Positions 1-8,514 of a stretch of 40,210 bases of DNA are shown piece after piece. The DNA lies in contig JAKSDI010000086.1 of NCBI GenBank assembly GCA_022360175.1, forward strand, positions 1-40,210, read 5' to 3'. Source of the stretch: Chitinophagales bacterium. Lineage in GTDB: Bacteria; Bacteroidota; Bacteroidia; Chitinophagales; Saprospiraceae. A program made the position numbers and the translations under genes. Under the pieces are notes generated by a model. The model had not been told where the DNA came from, ran no database searches, and worked only from the letters and a program-made list of their open reading frames with translations. Each line of letters starts with the position of its first letter. The stretch's first letter is position 1.

Positions 1-48
1 AAAAAGATGCCATCATAAAAAGATTAATTAAATGTGCTCTCTTACTTA
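1..48. repeat. Right part of a dispersed palindromic repeat, cut by the window edge
   Basis: Positions 1-48 match 38108-38155 with only two mismatches (window positions 8 and 13). At the other site this stretch is the right arm and tail of a longer hairpin element, so the left arm here lies outside the window. Both copies end 14-20 bases before a start codon in the same orientation (coaD here; the gene at 38170 there). Confidence 0.8.
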
Positions 49-68
49 TATCATTAAAGCTAGCCTCT

Positions 69-536
69 ATGTCTAAAATCGCAGTGTTTCCCGGCTCATT
101 TGACCCTATCACCACCGGTCATGTGGAATTAGTAGAAAGAGCCCTGCCTTTATTTGACAAAATAGTCGTATCAATAGGTGTCAATAACCAAAAAAAATAC
201 CTCTTTAGCCTGGATGAGAGATTAGCCTGGTTGGAAGAAGTATTTAAAAATGAACCAAAGGTAGAAGTGGCTCAATTCAGTGGTCTGACTGCTCATTTCG
301 CCAAAGAAATAGGGGCCCGCTATTTATTGAGAGGATTAAGAAATTCTTCGGATTTTGATTATGAAAAAACGATTTCTCAGCTTAATAATATAGTAGGCCA
401 TGGATTGGAAACTATCTTTTTAATCTCTCAACCTGCTTATTCGCATATAAGCTCAACCATCGTCCGAGAAATTATTAAGGGTGGGGGAGACGCTTCTCCA
501 TTTTTACCTCCTCAGTTGAGCATTCCTAAGGTATGA
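69..536 (+). CDS. coaD: Phosphopantetheine adenylyltransferase (CoaD)
   Basis: Transfers AMP from ATP to 4'-phosphopantetheine to make dephospho-CoA, the penultimate step of CoA synthesis, in the cytosol. The nucleotidyltransferase signature is visible at residues 8-18 (PGSFDPITTGH, with the TxGH nucleotide-binding motif), followed by the conserved RGLRN stretch at 88-92 and the ISSTIVRE motif near the C-terminus that binds ATP. The length of 155 residues is normal for bacterial CoaD (about 160). The ATG at 69 is the natural start because it places the PGSFDP motif at residue 8. It is followed, after a 75-base gap with its own promoter signal, by the pruA-like gene, so the two are probably separate units. 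A dispersed repeat ends 20 bases upstream of the start. Confidence 0.97.
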   Translation: MSKIAVFPGSFDPITTGHVELVERALPLFDKIVVSIGVNNQKKYLFSLDERLAWLEEVFKNEPKVEVAQFSGLTAHFAKEIGARYLLRGLRNSSDFDYEKTISQLNNIVGHGLETIFLISQPAYSHISSTIVREIIKGGGDASPFLPPQLSIPKV

Positions 537-550
537 TAAATCTCACTTTT

Positions 551-577
551 TTGATTAGCACTAAAATCGTAGCTTTG
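551..577 (+). promoter_or_regulatory. Candidate Bacteroidota-type promoter for the P5C dehydrogenase gene
   Basis: TTG at 551-553 and TAGCTTTG at 570-577, an exact match to the TAnnTTTG -7 element. The spacer is 16 bases, slightly shorter than the usual 17-23. Transcription would start near 584, about 28 bases before the ATG at 612. Confidence 0.5.
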
Positions 578-611
578 CGGCAATACTGAAAAATACCAAA
601 TTATCATTAAT

Positions 612-2249
612 ATGGCAAATGCATTTTTCCAAGTACCACAAGCAGTTAATGAACCTGTTCTTAGCTATGCTCCGGGTACTCCAGAAAGAGCCGAGTTAAA
701 AGCTGCTTTAAAAGAATTGAAGTCACAAGAATTGGATATTCCAATGTCTATTGGTGGCCGACATATAACTACTGATACTAAAGTACCTCTAAACCCGCCT
801 CATGAACATAAGCATGTTCTTGGTTACTTTAATAAGGGAGGTGCAGAGCATGTACATATGGCTGTAGATGCAGCTTTGCAAGCAAAAGCTGATTGGGAAA
901 ATATGGCATGGCAAGATCGTGCGGCTATATTCCTTAAAGCTGCGGATTTATTGGCAGGCCCATATCGTGCCAAAATGAATGCAGCAACGATGTTGGGACA
1001 GTCTAAGACTGCACATCAGGCAGAAATCGATTGTGTGGCAGAGTTGTGTGATTTTTGGAGGTTCAACGCAGAGTTTATGTTGGATCTATATAGCGAACAG
1101 CCACTGAGTGTACCAGATTCCAACGTATGGAACCGTATGGAATACCGTGCTTTAGAAGGATTCGTTTTCGCAATTACTCCTTTTAACTTTACTTCTATAG
1201 CGGGTAATCTTCCTGCTGCTCCAGCATTAATGGGTAATACCGTAGTATGGAAACCTGCTGAAACGCAGATATATTCTGCGGCTGTTATTATGGAAATATT
1301 GGAAGAAGCAGGCTTACCAGCAGGCGTGATCAACCTGGTTTTTGTTGATGGCCCTGTAGCGGGAGAGATTATTTTCTCTCATGCGGATTTTGCCGGACTT
1401 CACTTCACTGGAAGTACTAAAGTATTCCAGTCTCTATGGCAGACTATTGGAAAAAATATCTCTCAATACAGGACTTATCCACGGATCGTTGGTGAAACGG
1501 GTGGAAAGGATTTTATTATTGCTCATCCTTCCGCAAATGCTAAGCAAGTTGCAACGGCTATGGTCCGCGGTGCTTTTGAATTCCAGGGGCAAAAATGCTC
1601 TGCTGTTTCTCGTGCTTACGTGCCAAAGAGCTTATGGGAAGATGTAAAGGCAGCGATTTTGGAAGATTTAGGCTCTATGAAAATGGGTAATGTCGCAGAC
1701 TTTACTAACTTTATGGGAGCAGTCATCGATAACCGTGCCTTTGACAAGATTAGCAATTACATAGTAGAAGCTAAGAAAAGTAAAGATGCGGAGATCATTG
1801 CCGGTGGTACTTGCGATAAATCAGAAGGATATTTCGTTGAACCCACTGTGATTTTGGCTAAAGACCCTAAGTATCGTACCATGTGTGAAGAAATTTTTGG
1901 TCCGGTACTAACGGTTTATGTATACAATGATGATGACTTTGAAAACACACTTGAATTGCTGGATAGTACTTCTCCTTACGCATTGACAGGCGCTATCTTC
2001 TCTAAAGATCGTGCTGTAATCAATTACGTTACTGAGAAGTTAAGACATGCTGCTGGTAACTTTTATATCAATGATAAGCCTACCGGCGCAGTTGTAGGAC
2101 AACAGCCATTTGGTGGAGCTCGTGGCTCTGGTACAAACGATAAAGCAGGTTCTGTACTGAATCTATTGCGTTGGACCTCACCGCGTGCTATAAAAGAGAA
2201 TTTTGTATCGCCTACGGATTATCGTTATCCATTTATGGCGGAAGAATAG
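612..2249 (+). CDS. pruA: L-glutamate gamma-semialdehyde (1-pyrroline-5-carboxylate) dehydrogenase
   Basis: NAD-dependent aldehyde dehydrogenase that oxidises glutamate semialdehyde to glutamate, the second step of proline degradation. The 545-residue length and internal sequence match the long, eukaryotic ALDH4A1-like P5C dehydrogenases common in Bacteroidota rather than the bifunctional PutA. Visible landmarks are the substrate/cofactor segment TPFNFTSIAGN (189-199), GETGGKD with the general base Glu at about 295, and QGQKCSAVSRAY with the catalytic Cys at about 329. The C-terminal GQQPFGGARGSGTN segment is also typical. No proline dehydrogenase gene lies beside it here. A strong terminator follows directly. 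Another ALDH specificity cannot be excluded from sequence reading alone, but the P5CDH-type motifs make this the best call. Confidence 0.92.
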   Translation: MANAFFQVPQAVNEPVLSYAPGTPERAELKAALKELKSQELDIPMSIGGRHITTDTKVPLNPPHEHKHVLGYFNKGGAEHVHMAVDAALQAKADWENMAWQDRAAIFLKAADLLAGPYRAKMNAATMLGQSKTAHQAEIDCVAELCDFWRFNAEFMLDLYSEQPLSVPDSNVWNRMEYRALEGFVFAITPFNFTSIAGNLPAAPALMGNTVVWKPAETQIYSAAVIMEILEEAGLPAGVINLVFVDGPVAGEIIFSHADFAGLHFTGSTKVFQSLWQTIGKNISQYRTYPRIVGETGGKDFIIAHPSANAKQVATAMVRGAFEFQGQKCSAVSRAYVPKSLWEDVKAAILEDLGSMKMGNVADFTNFMGAVIDNRAFDKISNYIVEAKKSKDAEIIAGGTCDKSEGYFVEPTVILAKDPKYRTMCEEIFGPVLTVYVYNDDDFENTLELLDSTSPYALTGAIFSKDRAVINYVTEKLRHAAGNFYINDKPTGAVVGQQPFGGARGSGTNDKAGSVLNLLRWTSPRAIKENFVSPTDYRYPFMAEE

Positions 2250-2288
2250 CCCTTATCAAGGGCCACCTTGCTAATAACAAGTCGAGCT

Positions 2289-2327
2289 GGGGTAGCTTCA
2301 ATAAGAAGTTGCCCCTTCTTTTTTATT
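2289..2327 (+). terminator. Rho-independent terminator after the P5C dehydrogenase gene
   Basis: An 11-bp stem (2289-2299 with 2305-2315, two G-T wobbles), five-base loop AATAA, then TTCTTTTTTATT. A weaker 6-bp hairpin (2249-2254/2258-2263) sits at the stop codon. Confidence 0.88.
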
Positions 2328-2356
2328 GCTGCAAACCAATCATAAGTGTTTAAAAT

Positions 2357-3187
2357 ATGAAAACAATATTCCTAACTGTATTACTGAGCTGTAGTATCAC
2401 AATGGCTTTTGGCCAAAACAAAGTAGAGGTATTAAGTAAAAAGGATTTTTCGATTGGTGAAAGCATAGCGTTCAAATCGAAGATACTCAACGAAGACAGG
2501 ACTATTAATATCTATTTGCCGAATGGGTATGGACAAGAAGAGGGCAAAACCTATCCGGTCATTTATCTTTTGGATGGTTCAAGGGATGAAGATTTTATTC
2601 ATATAGCCGGTTTGGTGCAGTTTGGTTCATTTTCATGGATAAATATGCTACCTGAAACAATTGTAGTTGGGATAGGAAATGTAGACCGCAAACGCGATTT
2701 TACTTATCCTACAAATAATAAAAGAGATAAAAAAGATTATCCAACTACAGGAGAGTCTGCTACCTTTATTTCTTTTATCGAACAGGAATTGCAACCATTT
2801 ATTGATAATTATTATCCTACAAATGATATTAAAACAATCATAGGACAGTCATTAGGAGGCTTATTAGCAACAGAAATACTTTATAAGAAACCTAATCTTT
2901 TTGATCACTATATCATCATTAGTCCCAGTCTATGGTGGGACGATGAATCTTTGCTAAAAGAAGAACTTTCCCCGTCAAATGCGCCTCAATCGGTATATGT
3001 AGGTGTAGGAAAAGAAGGGAAAGTGATGGAGAGAGTTGCTAAAGAACTGCATCAAAAATTGTCATCTACTTTCTCGGATAATACTCATTTATTTTTCAAA
3101 TTTCTGGAAGAGCAAGATCATGGAGATGCCCTTCATTTGGGAGTCTATGATGCTTTTGAAAAGATCTTCAAAGCTGAAGAAGATTAA
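2357..3187 (+). CDS. Secreted esterase-D/Fes-like alpha/beta hydrolase
   Basis: Exported carboxylic-ester hydrolase of the putative-esterase family (PF00756: enterobactin esterase, antigen 85, feruloyl esterase relatives). Residues 1-19 form a signal peptide ending in AFG before QNK. The nucleophile elbow GQSLGG is at 163-168 with Ser165. A Trp-rich SPSLWWDD segment follows at 189-196, and the likely catalytic His lies in DHGDALH (His255 or His260). The INIYLPNGY strand at 50-58 and VIYLLDG at 68-74 fit the family. It has no sorting domain or lipobox, so a periplasmic location is likely. It stands alone between a terminator and an unrelated lipoprotein gene. The natural substrate cannot be told; siderophore or xylan esters are both possible. 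Confidence 0.85.
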   Translation: MKTIFLTVLLSCSITMAFGQNKVEVLSKKDFSIGESIAFKSKILNEDRTINIYLPNGYGQEEGKTYPVIYLLDGSRDEDFIHIAGLVQFGSFSWINMLPETIVVGIGNVDRKRDFTYPTNNKRDKKDYPTTGESATFISFIEQELQPFIDNYYPTNDIKTIIGQSLGGLLATEILYKKPNLFDHYIIISPSLWWDDESLLKEELSPSNAPQSVYVGVGKEGKVMERVAKELHQKLSSTFSDNTHLFFKFLEEQDHGDALHLGVYDAFEKIFKAEED

Positions 3188-3353
3188 TTTATAACGATTC
3201 ATTAAGGATTTTTTCAAATATTTAACCATTGCGGCATACTAATTAACGCTCTCATAGTAGCCAGGGTAAGGCTTTAAGCAGATATTGCGGGTATACCTTA
3301 TTAACTCAGAAGTGTTGTTCACTTCTATTCTGAAAACCAACAAATCTGCCGTT

Positions 3354-4550
3354 ATGAAAAGCTATGCCCCTTCAATGATGCCGATGTTTATGCTGATATT
3401 TGCGTTTGTAATTTCTTCTTGTACAACGCCACAGAAATTGGTAGAACATGGACATTACGATCAGGCGGTAAGTATTGCTTTGCGCCGCTTGAAAGGAAAG
3501 AAAAAGAAGAAAACCAAACATGTACTGGCTTTGGAAAGCGCTGTTAACCGCGCCAACCAAAGAGATATGAGAGAGGCAGATCGCCTGAAAAAACAAGGGC
3601 GTCCTGAAAACTGGTCTCAAATCAATGAGCTTTATCGCCGCATCCGAAATCGCCAGTCAAAAGTAGAGCCTTTATTGCCTTTGGTATCTTATGAAGGCAT
3701 CAAAGCAAATTTCCGTTTCGTACAAGTTGAATCGCTTGAAAATGAAAGCCGTGAAAAAGCAGCAGAATATCATTATGCTCGCGCAAAAGCCATGTTGGTA
3801 GATGCTCAGAGGGGAGATAAAGCAGCTGCACGAGAGGCTTACAAAGCACTGGATGCTGTAGATCAGTATTATCAGAATTTTCGCGATAAGCGTAGCCTGA
3901 AAGAGGAAGCGAGGAATTTAGGAACTACACGTATTCTGGTGAAAGTAAAGAATAATGCCAATGTAATCATGCCTTCGGCTCTGGAAAGAGATATACGTTC
4001 TCTAAGTGTACGTGATTTAAATAGTTTTTGGCAATCGTACTATACAGAACAGGCAAATGGTGTTCAATATGATTATGAGATTGTATTGAGAATAATGGAT
4101 ATTCAGATTAGTCCAGGTTTTGTGAAGGAGAGAGAATATGTAGAGCAAAAGAGGGTACAGGATGGATTTATCTATATCGTTGATGAAAATGGAGATGTAT
4201 TGACGGATTCACTTGGCAATAAAGTAACAGAGCCTCGTTATATCAATGTCAAGGCAAGAGTTTGGGAAACAAGCCAGACAAAAACGGCTGCTTTATCTGG
4301 CCGATTAGAAATACACGATAAGCGAACGGGAGAATTGATAGATAGCCAGCCTATGGCTGCAGATGCTACATTTGAAAACTGTGCGGCGACCTATCGTGGT
4401 GACGAGCGTGCTTTAGATAAGCGCACCCTACAGTTAACTCGGAATCATCCTCAGCCATTTCCTACAGACGAAGCCCTTTTATTCCAGGCTGCAGAACAGT
4501 TAAAGCCATTTTTTAAGAAGGAAATTACGAGGGCGAGAAAATTGATCTAA
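3354..4550 (+). CDS. Conserved hypothetical lipoprotein
   Basis: Not recognised as a named family. I chose the ATG at 3354 rather than the upstream in-frame ATG at 3285 because it gives a proper lipoprotein signal: MKSYAP..., a hydrophobic stretch, then the lipobox VISSC with the acylated Cys at about residue 23. The mature part starts with a basic, helical region (residues 40-110, rich in Lys/Arg, KGKKKKK), with helical stretches to about residue 190 that could be tetratricopeptide-like. The second half is beta-rich, with DGFIYIVDENGDVLTDSLGN and repeated strand patterns, and ends in a helical EQLKPFFKKEI segment. The context gives no partner. It converges on the TonB receptor gene across a shared hairpin terminator. 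Probably anchored in the inner leaflet of the outer membrane. Confidence 0.8.
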   Translation: MKSYAPSMMPMFMLIFAFVISSCTTPQKLVEHGHYDQAVSIALRRLKGKKKKKTKHVLALESAVNRANQRDMREADRLKKQGRPENWSQINELYRRIRNRQSKVEPLLPLVSYEGIKANFRFVQVESLENESREKAAEYHYARAKAMLVDAQRGDKAAAREAYKALDAVDQYYQNFRDKRSLKEEARNLGTTRILVKVKNNANVIMPSALERDIRSLSVRDLNSFWQSYYTEQANGVQYDYEIVLRIMDIQISPGFVKEREYVEQKRVQDGFIYIVDENGDVLTDSLGNKVTEPRYINVKARVWETSQTKTAALSGRLEIHDKRTGELIDSQPMAADATFENCAATYRGDERALDKRTLQLTRNHPQPFPTDEALLFQAAEQLKPFFKKEITRARKLI

Positions 4551-4564
4551 TACTTCGTATAATG

Positions 4565-4599
4565 ATCCGTGGTGATTTAGAATAAAAACCACCACGGAT
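4565..4599. terminator. Bidirectional hairpin terminator between convergent genes
   Basis: A perfect 10-bp stem (ATCCGTGGTG at 4565-4574 with its complement at 4590-4599) and a 15-base loop, followed on the + strand by TTGATTATTATATTATTT. It lies in the 64 bases between the stop codons of the convergent lipoprotein and TonB-receptor genes and can serve both. Confidence 0.75.
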
Positions 4600-4614
4600 T
4601 GATTATTATATTAT

Positions 4615-6924
4615 TTAAAATTTAAAATCCATTCTTGCTGTCAGGTTCCTTGGAGGATTCATTAATCCCGGCCGGGCTGCATATTCTTCATTGAATACAT
4701 TATTAAGCAAAAATGATACTTTGAAGTGCTCTGAAAAGCGATAACCTGCTCTGACATTCCACACTTTAAAACCTTTATCGTGTTCTTCGCGGAAACGCTG
4801 TAAGCCATTAATAATCAGTAAGAATGCTGCGTCAATAGCTTCTAGCTGGCTGTTGTAAAAGAACTCTGTTCCCAAAAACGCTCCCTTATAGTTAGCTTCA
4901 GCATCTAGTTTAAAGAGATGGCGAGAGCGATATTTCAGGATGTTATCATCAGAAGAAGAATTGATTGAATTAATTTGTCCTTGACTAGCATCCATTCCGG
5001 CAATAACTTTGGTTGTATCAAATTCCACGAAAGTGGGATTTACATAAGTATAACCAGCCAATAAAGTAACGGGAATATTACCAATCTCTCCCTTACCAGC
5101 CGTAGTGATTTCAAAACCTGAAATTTCAGCATCGCCAATATTTACAGAACGGAATCCTGAGCTTACCAGATTGAATTCCATCATATCAAAATATCGGGAA
5201 GTGAAGACAGAAGCATCCAGAAATCCCTGAAAAGAGGAAATCACAAAACCTTGTTTAATACCTATTTCAGCCGACCATCCCGTCTCCGAATTAAGCGTTG
5301 GATTAGGAAGGACATCAAAGAAACCAGCACTGGTCACGATGTACTTTTCTGCTACTGTAGGGAAGCGATATCCTTGCCCCCAGGAGCCCCTTAAAAAAGT
5401 GGCTTTTGCCAGTTTGTAATTTAAGCCCAGTCGGAAAACAGGTTTGGATTCTTGTTCATCAGATGGTTCTACTATCTCTACATCATTGCCCGCCATATAT
5501 TCAAAACCAGGATTTTTCAGCAAATTATCTTCATATCGGAAACCCGCAGAAACATTGAGTTTGTCAAAGAATTTTTTGTCTAATTGCAGGTATGCTGCCA
5601 AATTTCGAGAGGTAAAAGTAGTATCGCCATAAAGCTCCGCATCTATAGACGTACCGCTGGCTACCAGGCCAGAAGTTAATACTAATCCAATATCCTTCAT
5701 TTGACGCTGGAACTGGTACTCTACGTAATAAAGATCAGAATGATTGGACTGGTTGCTGTCATTATCATTATCTACATTATAGAATCGGCTTAAAATGCGG
5801 TGACGATTATTGCCCTTGTCATTATAAGTAATGCTAGGGTCTATATTATAGCGTACACGTTCTCGTTTGGTCACGGTAGAAGGCACTCCAATATAGGCCA
5901 TGGTATCAGACATCCAATAGAAAAAACCACCTGTTTTACCGGCATTAAAATTACCATTTAATCCGATGGATAAGCGATCTGTTACTCGATAACGAGTACT
6001 AAAGTTAAATCGCCCAAATTTCTTATAAGTATCTCGGTTGAAGCTTTCTTCATTCATATAATACCCACCGAGTACAAGGTCTAGTTTGCCTATTTTGCGG
6101 CGATGGGCCAGGCTGGCTACCATCGTACGTGGCGTCACCTCTGAAGTATCTCCCCACCATTTCAACCGCTCATCTTCAGGAGCAAAGTAGTGAGTGTAAA
6201 ACACGGCTGCTTCGGTTTCTGGAGTCGCTTTTGGATAAGCCGTACGAATATTGACAATACCATTCAGCGCAGAAGAACCATACAAAGCCGAAGCCGCTCC
6301 TTTTACAATTTCTGCCTGTGCAATATTCTCTACAGGTACATCATCCCAATTGGGGAAGCCAGCATCTGCTTGTAGGATAGGTACATCATCTACTAATAAC
6401 AATACACGGCTACCTGCCCCTTGCGAATAACCAGAGCCGCCTCGAATATTGGCCTGTCCATCGATGATGGTTACACCAGGTATTTTTTCAAGTGCTTGAT
6501 CTACAGTGGTTTTACTAGTTGATTGTATCAGATCTGGTTTTAATACTTCCAAAGAAACAGTCACTTCGCTAAGTGGTTTTTGAAACTTACCACTGGTCAC
6601 TGTAGCCGTTTCAAGTACAGTCGCTTCTTCTTTTACAGAAAAATCAAGAATGCGGGATTCGCCAGCTTTTAAAGTAACATCAGTACTGGCTTCCTGATAA
6701 CCTACGTATCGTAGTATAACGGTATAGGTACCTGCGGGTAATTCAAATTCATAGCTGCCATCAAAATTGGTTACTGTACCATAACTGTCGGCGGAAATGG
6801 TAGCTGCTATAAGTGCTTCCCCTGTTTCTGCATCTGTCGCTTTACCACTAAGGATAGCATTTTGAGCGATGCTTGTGCCTAGAAATAATAGTGCAGCACA
6901 AAAGGTGGTGAGTACTTTGCTCAT
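4615..6924 (-). CDS. TonB-dependent outer-membrane receptor
   Basis: Outer-membrane active transporter energised by TonB-ExbBD. Domains in order: signal peptide 1-20 (ending SIAQ), a carboxypeptidase-regulatory-like beta-sandwich at about 22-105 (ILSGKATDAETGEALIAATI), a plug domain at about 115-225 with VTIIDGQANIRGGSGYSQGAG and the conserved IVKGAASALYGSSALNGIVNI, then a 22-strand type barrel to the C-terminal Phe (LTARMDFKF). The architecture resembles the siderophore/cobalamin type (BtuB/FepA-like) rather than SusC: it is 769 residues, shorter than SusC proteins, and no susD gene follows. The substrate cannot be told; no iron, heme or B12 genes flank it. It is read alone, divergently from a T9SS protein gene, with a 9-bp inverted repeat 43 bases upstream of its start. 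Confidence 0.93.
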   Translation of the reverse strand: MSKVLTTFCAALLFLGTSIAQNAILSGKATDAETGEALIAATISADSYGTVTNFDGSYEFELPAGTYTVILRYVGYQEASTDVTLKAGESRILDFSVKEEATVLETATVTSGKFQKPLSEVTVSLEVLKPDLIQSTSKTTVDQALEKIPGVTIIDGQANIRGGSGYSQGAGSRVLLLVDDVPILQADAGFPNWDDVPVENIAQAEIVKGAASALYGSSALNGIVNIRTAYPKATPETEAAVFYTHYFAPEDERLKWWGDTSEVTPRTMVASLAHRRKIGKLDLVLGGYYMNEESFNRDTYKKFGRFNFSTRYRVTDRLSIGLNGNFNAGKTGGFFYWMSDTMAYIGVPSTVTKRERVRYNIDPSITYNDKGNNRHRILSRFYNVDNDNDSNQSNHSDLYYVEYQFQRQMKDIGLVLTSGLVASGTSIDAELYGDTTFTSRNLAAYLQLDKKFFDKLNVSAGFRYEDNLLKNPGFEYMAGNDVEIVEPSDEQESKPVFRLGLNYKLAKATFLRGSWGQGYRFPTVAEKYIVTSAGFFDVLPNPTLNSETGWSAEIGIKQGFVISSFQGFLDASVFTSRYFDMMEFNLVSSGFRSVNIGDAEISGFEITTAGKGEIGNIPVTLLAGYTYVNPTFVEFDTTKVIAGMDASQGQINSINSSSDDNILKYRSRHLFKLDAEANYKGAFLGTEFFYNSQLEAIDAAFLLIINGLQRFREEHDKGFKVWNVRAGYRFSEHFKVSFLLNNVFNEEYAARPGLMNPPRNLTARMDFKF

Positions 6925-7359
6925 ATAAGTATGTTATTCTTGGATTACAGAAATTCAATCAAATAATAAGTAGTTCATGAAACTAAACTACTTAAGCTCT
7001 CACTTTAAGTCATGCATTAAAACAGAGGCATAAGTTAGCCAAGTATTACGGCAAAAACCAAAAGTAGGAGTGCTGAAGTTTTTATTTGATGAATACTAAA
7101 TGAATGTATCCCATAGAGCAATTCGGAAAGGCGAAATTATATCATATTAGCGTATAAACAAAATTTATAATGTGAATTTGGAAACTAGAGACAATATTGC
7201 AGTTTGAATATTGCTTGTGTACGGCATTGATTATCAATGGTTTTGAGTGTCTGAGTTGGGGCGTCTGAATTGGGGTTATTTATTTGGAGCAATTGAAATT
7301 AAAACTAAATGTCATATCTTGCACCTTTGTATTCACATTTTTTAATCCAATTACTTACT
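6925..7359. other. Divergent intergenic region between TonB receptor and T9SS protein
   Basis: No gene seen in 435 bases. It holds an inverted repeat (TAAGTAGTT at 6967-6975 with its complement at 6986-6994) that could act in the receptor leader or as an operator, a direct/inverted repeat of AATATTGC (7193-7200 and 7207-7214), and two tandem copies of GTCTGARTTGGGG (7249-7261, 7263-7275). A weak -7-like CACCTTTG at 7322-7329 lies 30 bases before the ATG at 7360. Confidence 0.5.
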
Positions 7360-8169
7360 ATGAAGAAGATAATGCTACTTTGTTTAGGATTAGTTGCCTT
7401 CAGTGCTCTTTCTAATGCACAAACGTGTGAACCGGATACTACGGTACCTGATACAGTCTTTGTAAGCCCTTTTCCTTACAATGAAACAGAACGCCCGGAT
7501 GGTGGTATTACCGATACAGCTTGTGTAGGAGCTTATTACGAGACATTAATCACATTCAATATTCCTGAAATTTATGAGTCGCCTCTAGGGCCTGTTCCGA
7601 TTACTGCTGTTGAAATTCCGGTAGAAGAAGGAATTGAAGGTTTGCCAGCATCTTTGGACTATGTATGTAACCCACCAAACTGTGAGTTTGCTGCAGAAAC
7701 ACAAGGCTGTATTATAATCTTTGGTGATCCGGAAGCAGGAGAAGAAGGAGAATATGATTTAACATTAATTGCTACTATTCAAACAGGAGTATTGCCGCTT
7801 ACTATTGATGTACCTTCTGATCTTGAATCTGGAAGCCATTACTATTTACATGTGAAGGAAGAAGGTTTTGCAAACTGTGTAATGGTAGATGCTTTTGAAG
7901 TATTCGCAAGCAATTTTAGCATGCGCAACCAGCCTAATCCATTTAGTGGATGGACTCAAATTATTGTAGATGCTCAAATCGGTGGTGATTTCGAATTTGC
8001 TGTAAGTGATATCTTTGGCAAGCAACTACATACAGAGCAAGTTCGCTTGTTTGAAGGCGAAAATGTTATTCCTTTTGACGGTAGTCAGTTGGCTAGCGGA
8101 TTTTATATTTATTCGATTAGCAACGGAAAAGAACGTTTAGCCAAAAAAATGGCTGTTAATAGAAATTAG
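7360..8169 (+). CDS. T9SS-secreted protein with C-terminal type A sorting domain (small member of a tandem pair)
   Basis: Secreted or surface-attached protein of unknown function, 269 residues. The ATG at 7360 (MKKIMLLCLG...) is preferred over the one at 7309 because it gives a clean signal peptide ending SNAQ. The central part (mature residues to about 150) is homologous to the N-terminal part of the next gene's product: GAYYETLITFNIP here aligns with GVYYDGDLSFRMP there, and a GLPASLDY / GLPPGLAW motif follows in both. The last about 75 residues form a T9SS type A sorting domain (NQPNPFSGWTQIIV ... SDIFGKQLHTEQV ... ASGFYIYSISNGKERLAKKM). Cargo of this kind crosses the outer membrane and has the domain cleaved. 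No enzyme motif was seen. Confidence 0.88.
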   Translation: MKKIMLLCLGLVAFSALSNAQTCEPDTTVPDTVFVSPFPYNETERPDGGITDTACVGAYYETLITFNIPEIYESPLGPVPITAVEIPVEEGIEGLPASLDYVCNPPNCEFAAETQGCIIIFGDPEAGEEGEYDLTLIATIQTGVLPLTIDVPSDLESGSHYYLHVKEEGFANCVMVDAFEVFASNFSMRNQPNPFSGWTQIIVDAQIGGDFEFAVSDIFGKQLHTEQVRLFEGENVIPFDGSQLASGFYIYSISNGKERLAKKMAVNRN

Positions 8170-8329
8170 GATAATTAAAATAATTTGGTACTTTTGCAGT
8201 AGCAACTGAAATTTTATTCTTTCTACTGAGTTGTTTCCAAATTATATACAAGCTTATCTTCAACCCTTACTATACCTAATCATTTTTTTGCATTTGTATG
8301 CAAAATAAAGGTTTAACCCTTCTGATTTA

Positions 8330-8373
8330 GGAGCGAGGCTGTCGCTCACCCTGCGATGTATAGGCTTCGCTCC
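8330..8373 (+). promoter_or_regulatory. Stem-loop with two alternative pairings
   Basis: GAGCGA (8331-8336) can pair with TCGCTC at 8342-8347 (loop GGCTG), or GGAGCGA (8330-8336) can pair with TCGCTCC at 8367-8373. The two pairings exclude each other. A similar arrangement (ATTTAAGGAGCAAC ... GTTGCTCA, then TGCG) is found at 22411-22441 upstream of the M43-like protease gene. Confidence 0.35.
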
Positions 8374-8411
8374 AGCACCCTGAAGCACAATATGAGTAGC
8401 ATCCAAAATAA

Positions 8412-8446
8412 AACTGAATCGTCGATTTTTCGTCGACGATTCAGTT
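8412..8446. repeat. Perfect 14-bp inverted repeat (hairpin)
   Basis: Arm AACTGAATCGTCGA at 8412-8425 pairs without mismatch with 8433-8446 across a seven-base loop TTTTTCG. It lies 69 bases before the ATG at 8515. The following ACTTT is a poor T-tract, so it is either a weak terminator, a leader structure or a protein-binding palindrome. Confidence 0.7.
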
Positions 8447-8514
8447 ACTTTGGAAATATGCTAATATTTAACGCATTGCTCATCATCTGGTGAGCGCTAT
8501 TAAACTATTTGCTT

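Larger units (their letters stand above)
8170..8514. other. Intergenic region with hairpins upstream of a T9SS gene
   Basis: No gene in 345 bases. It contains an exact -7-type TACTTTTG at 8189-8196 without a clear TTG at the right distance, a branched stem region at 8330-8373, and a strong 14-bp hairpin at 8412-8446 (both described separately). A short untranslated RNA or a long structured leader is possible but unproven. Confidence 0.4.

Noticed and set aside
3285-3353. Extended N-terminus of the lipoprotein at 3354
   Set aside because: Starting at 3285 would put 23 extra residues before the lipobox signal, which fits export poorly.
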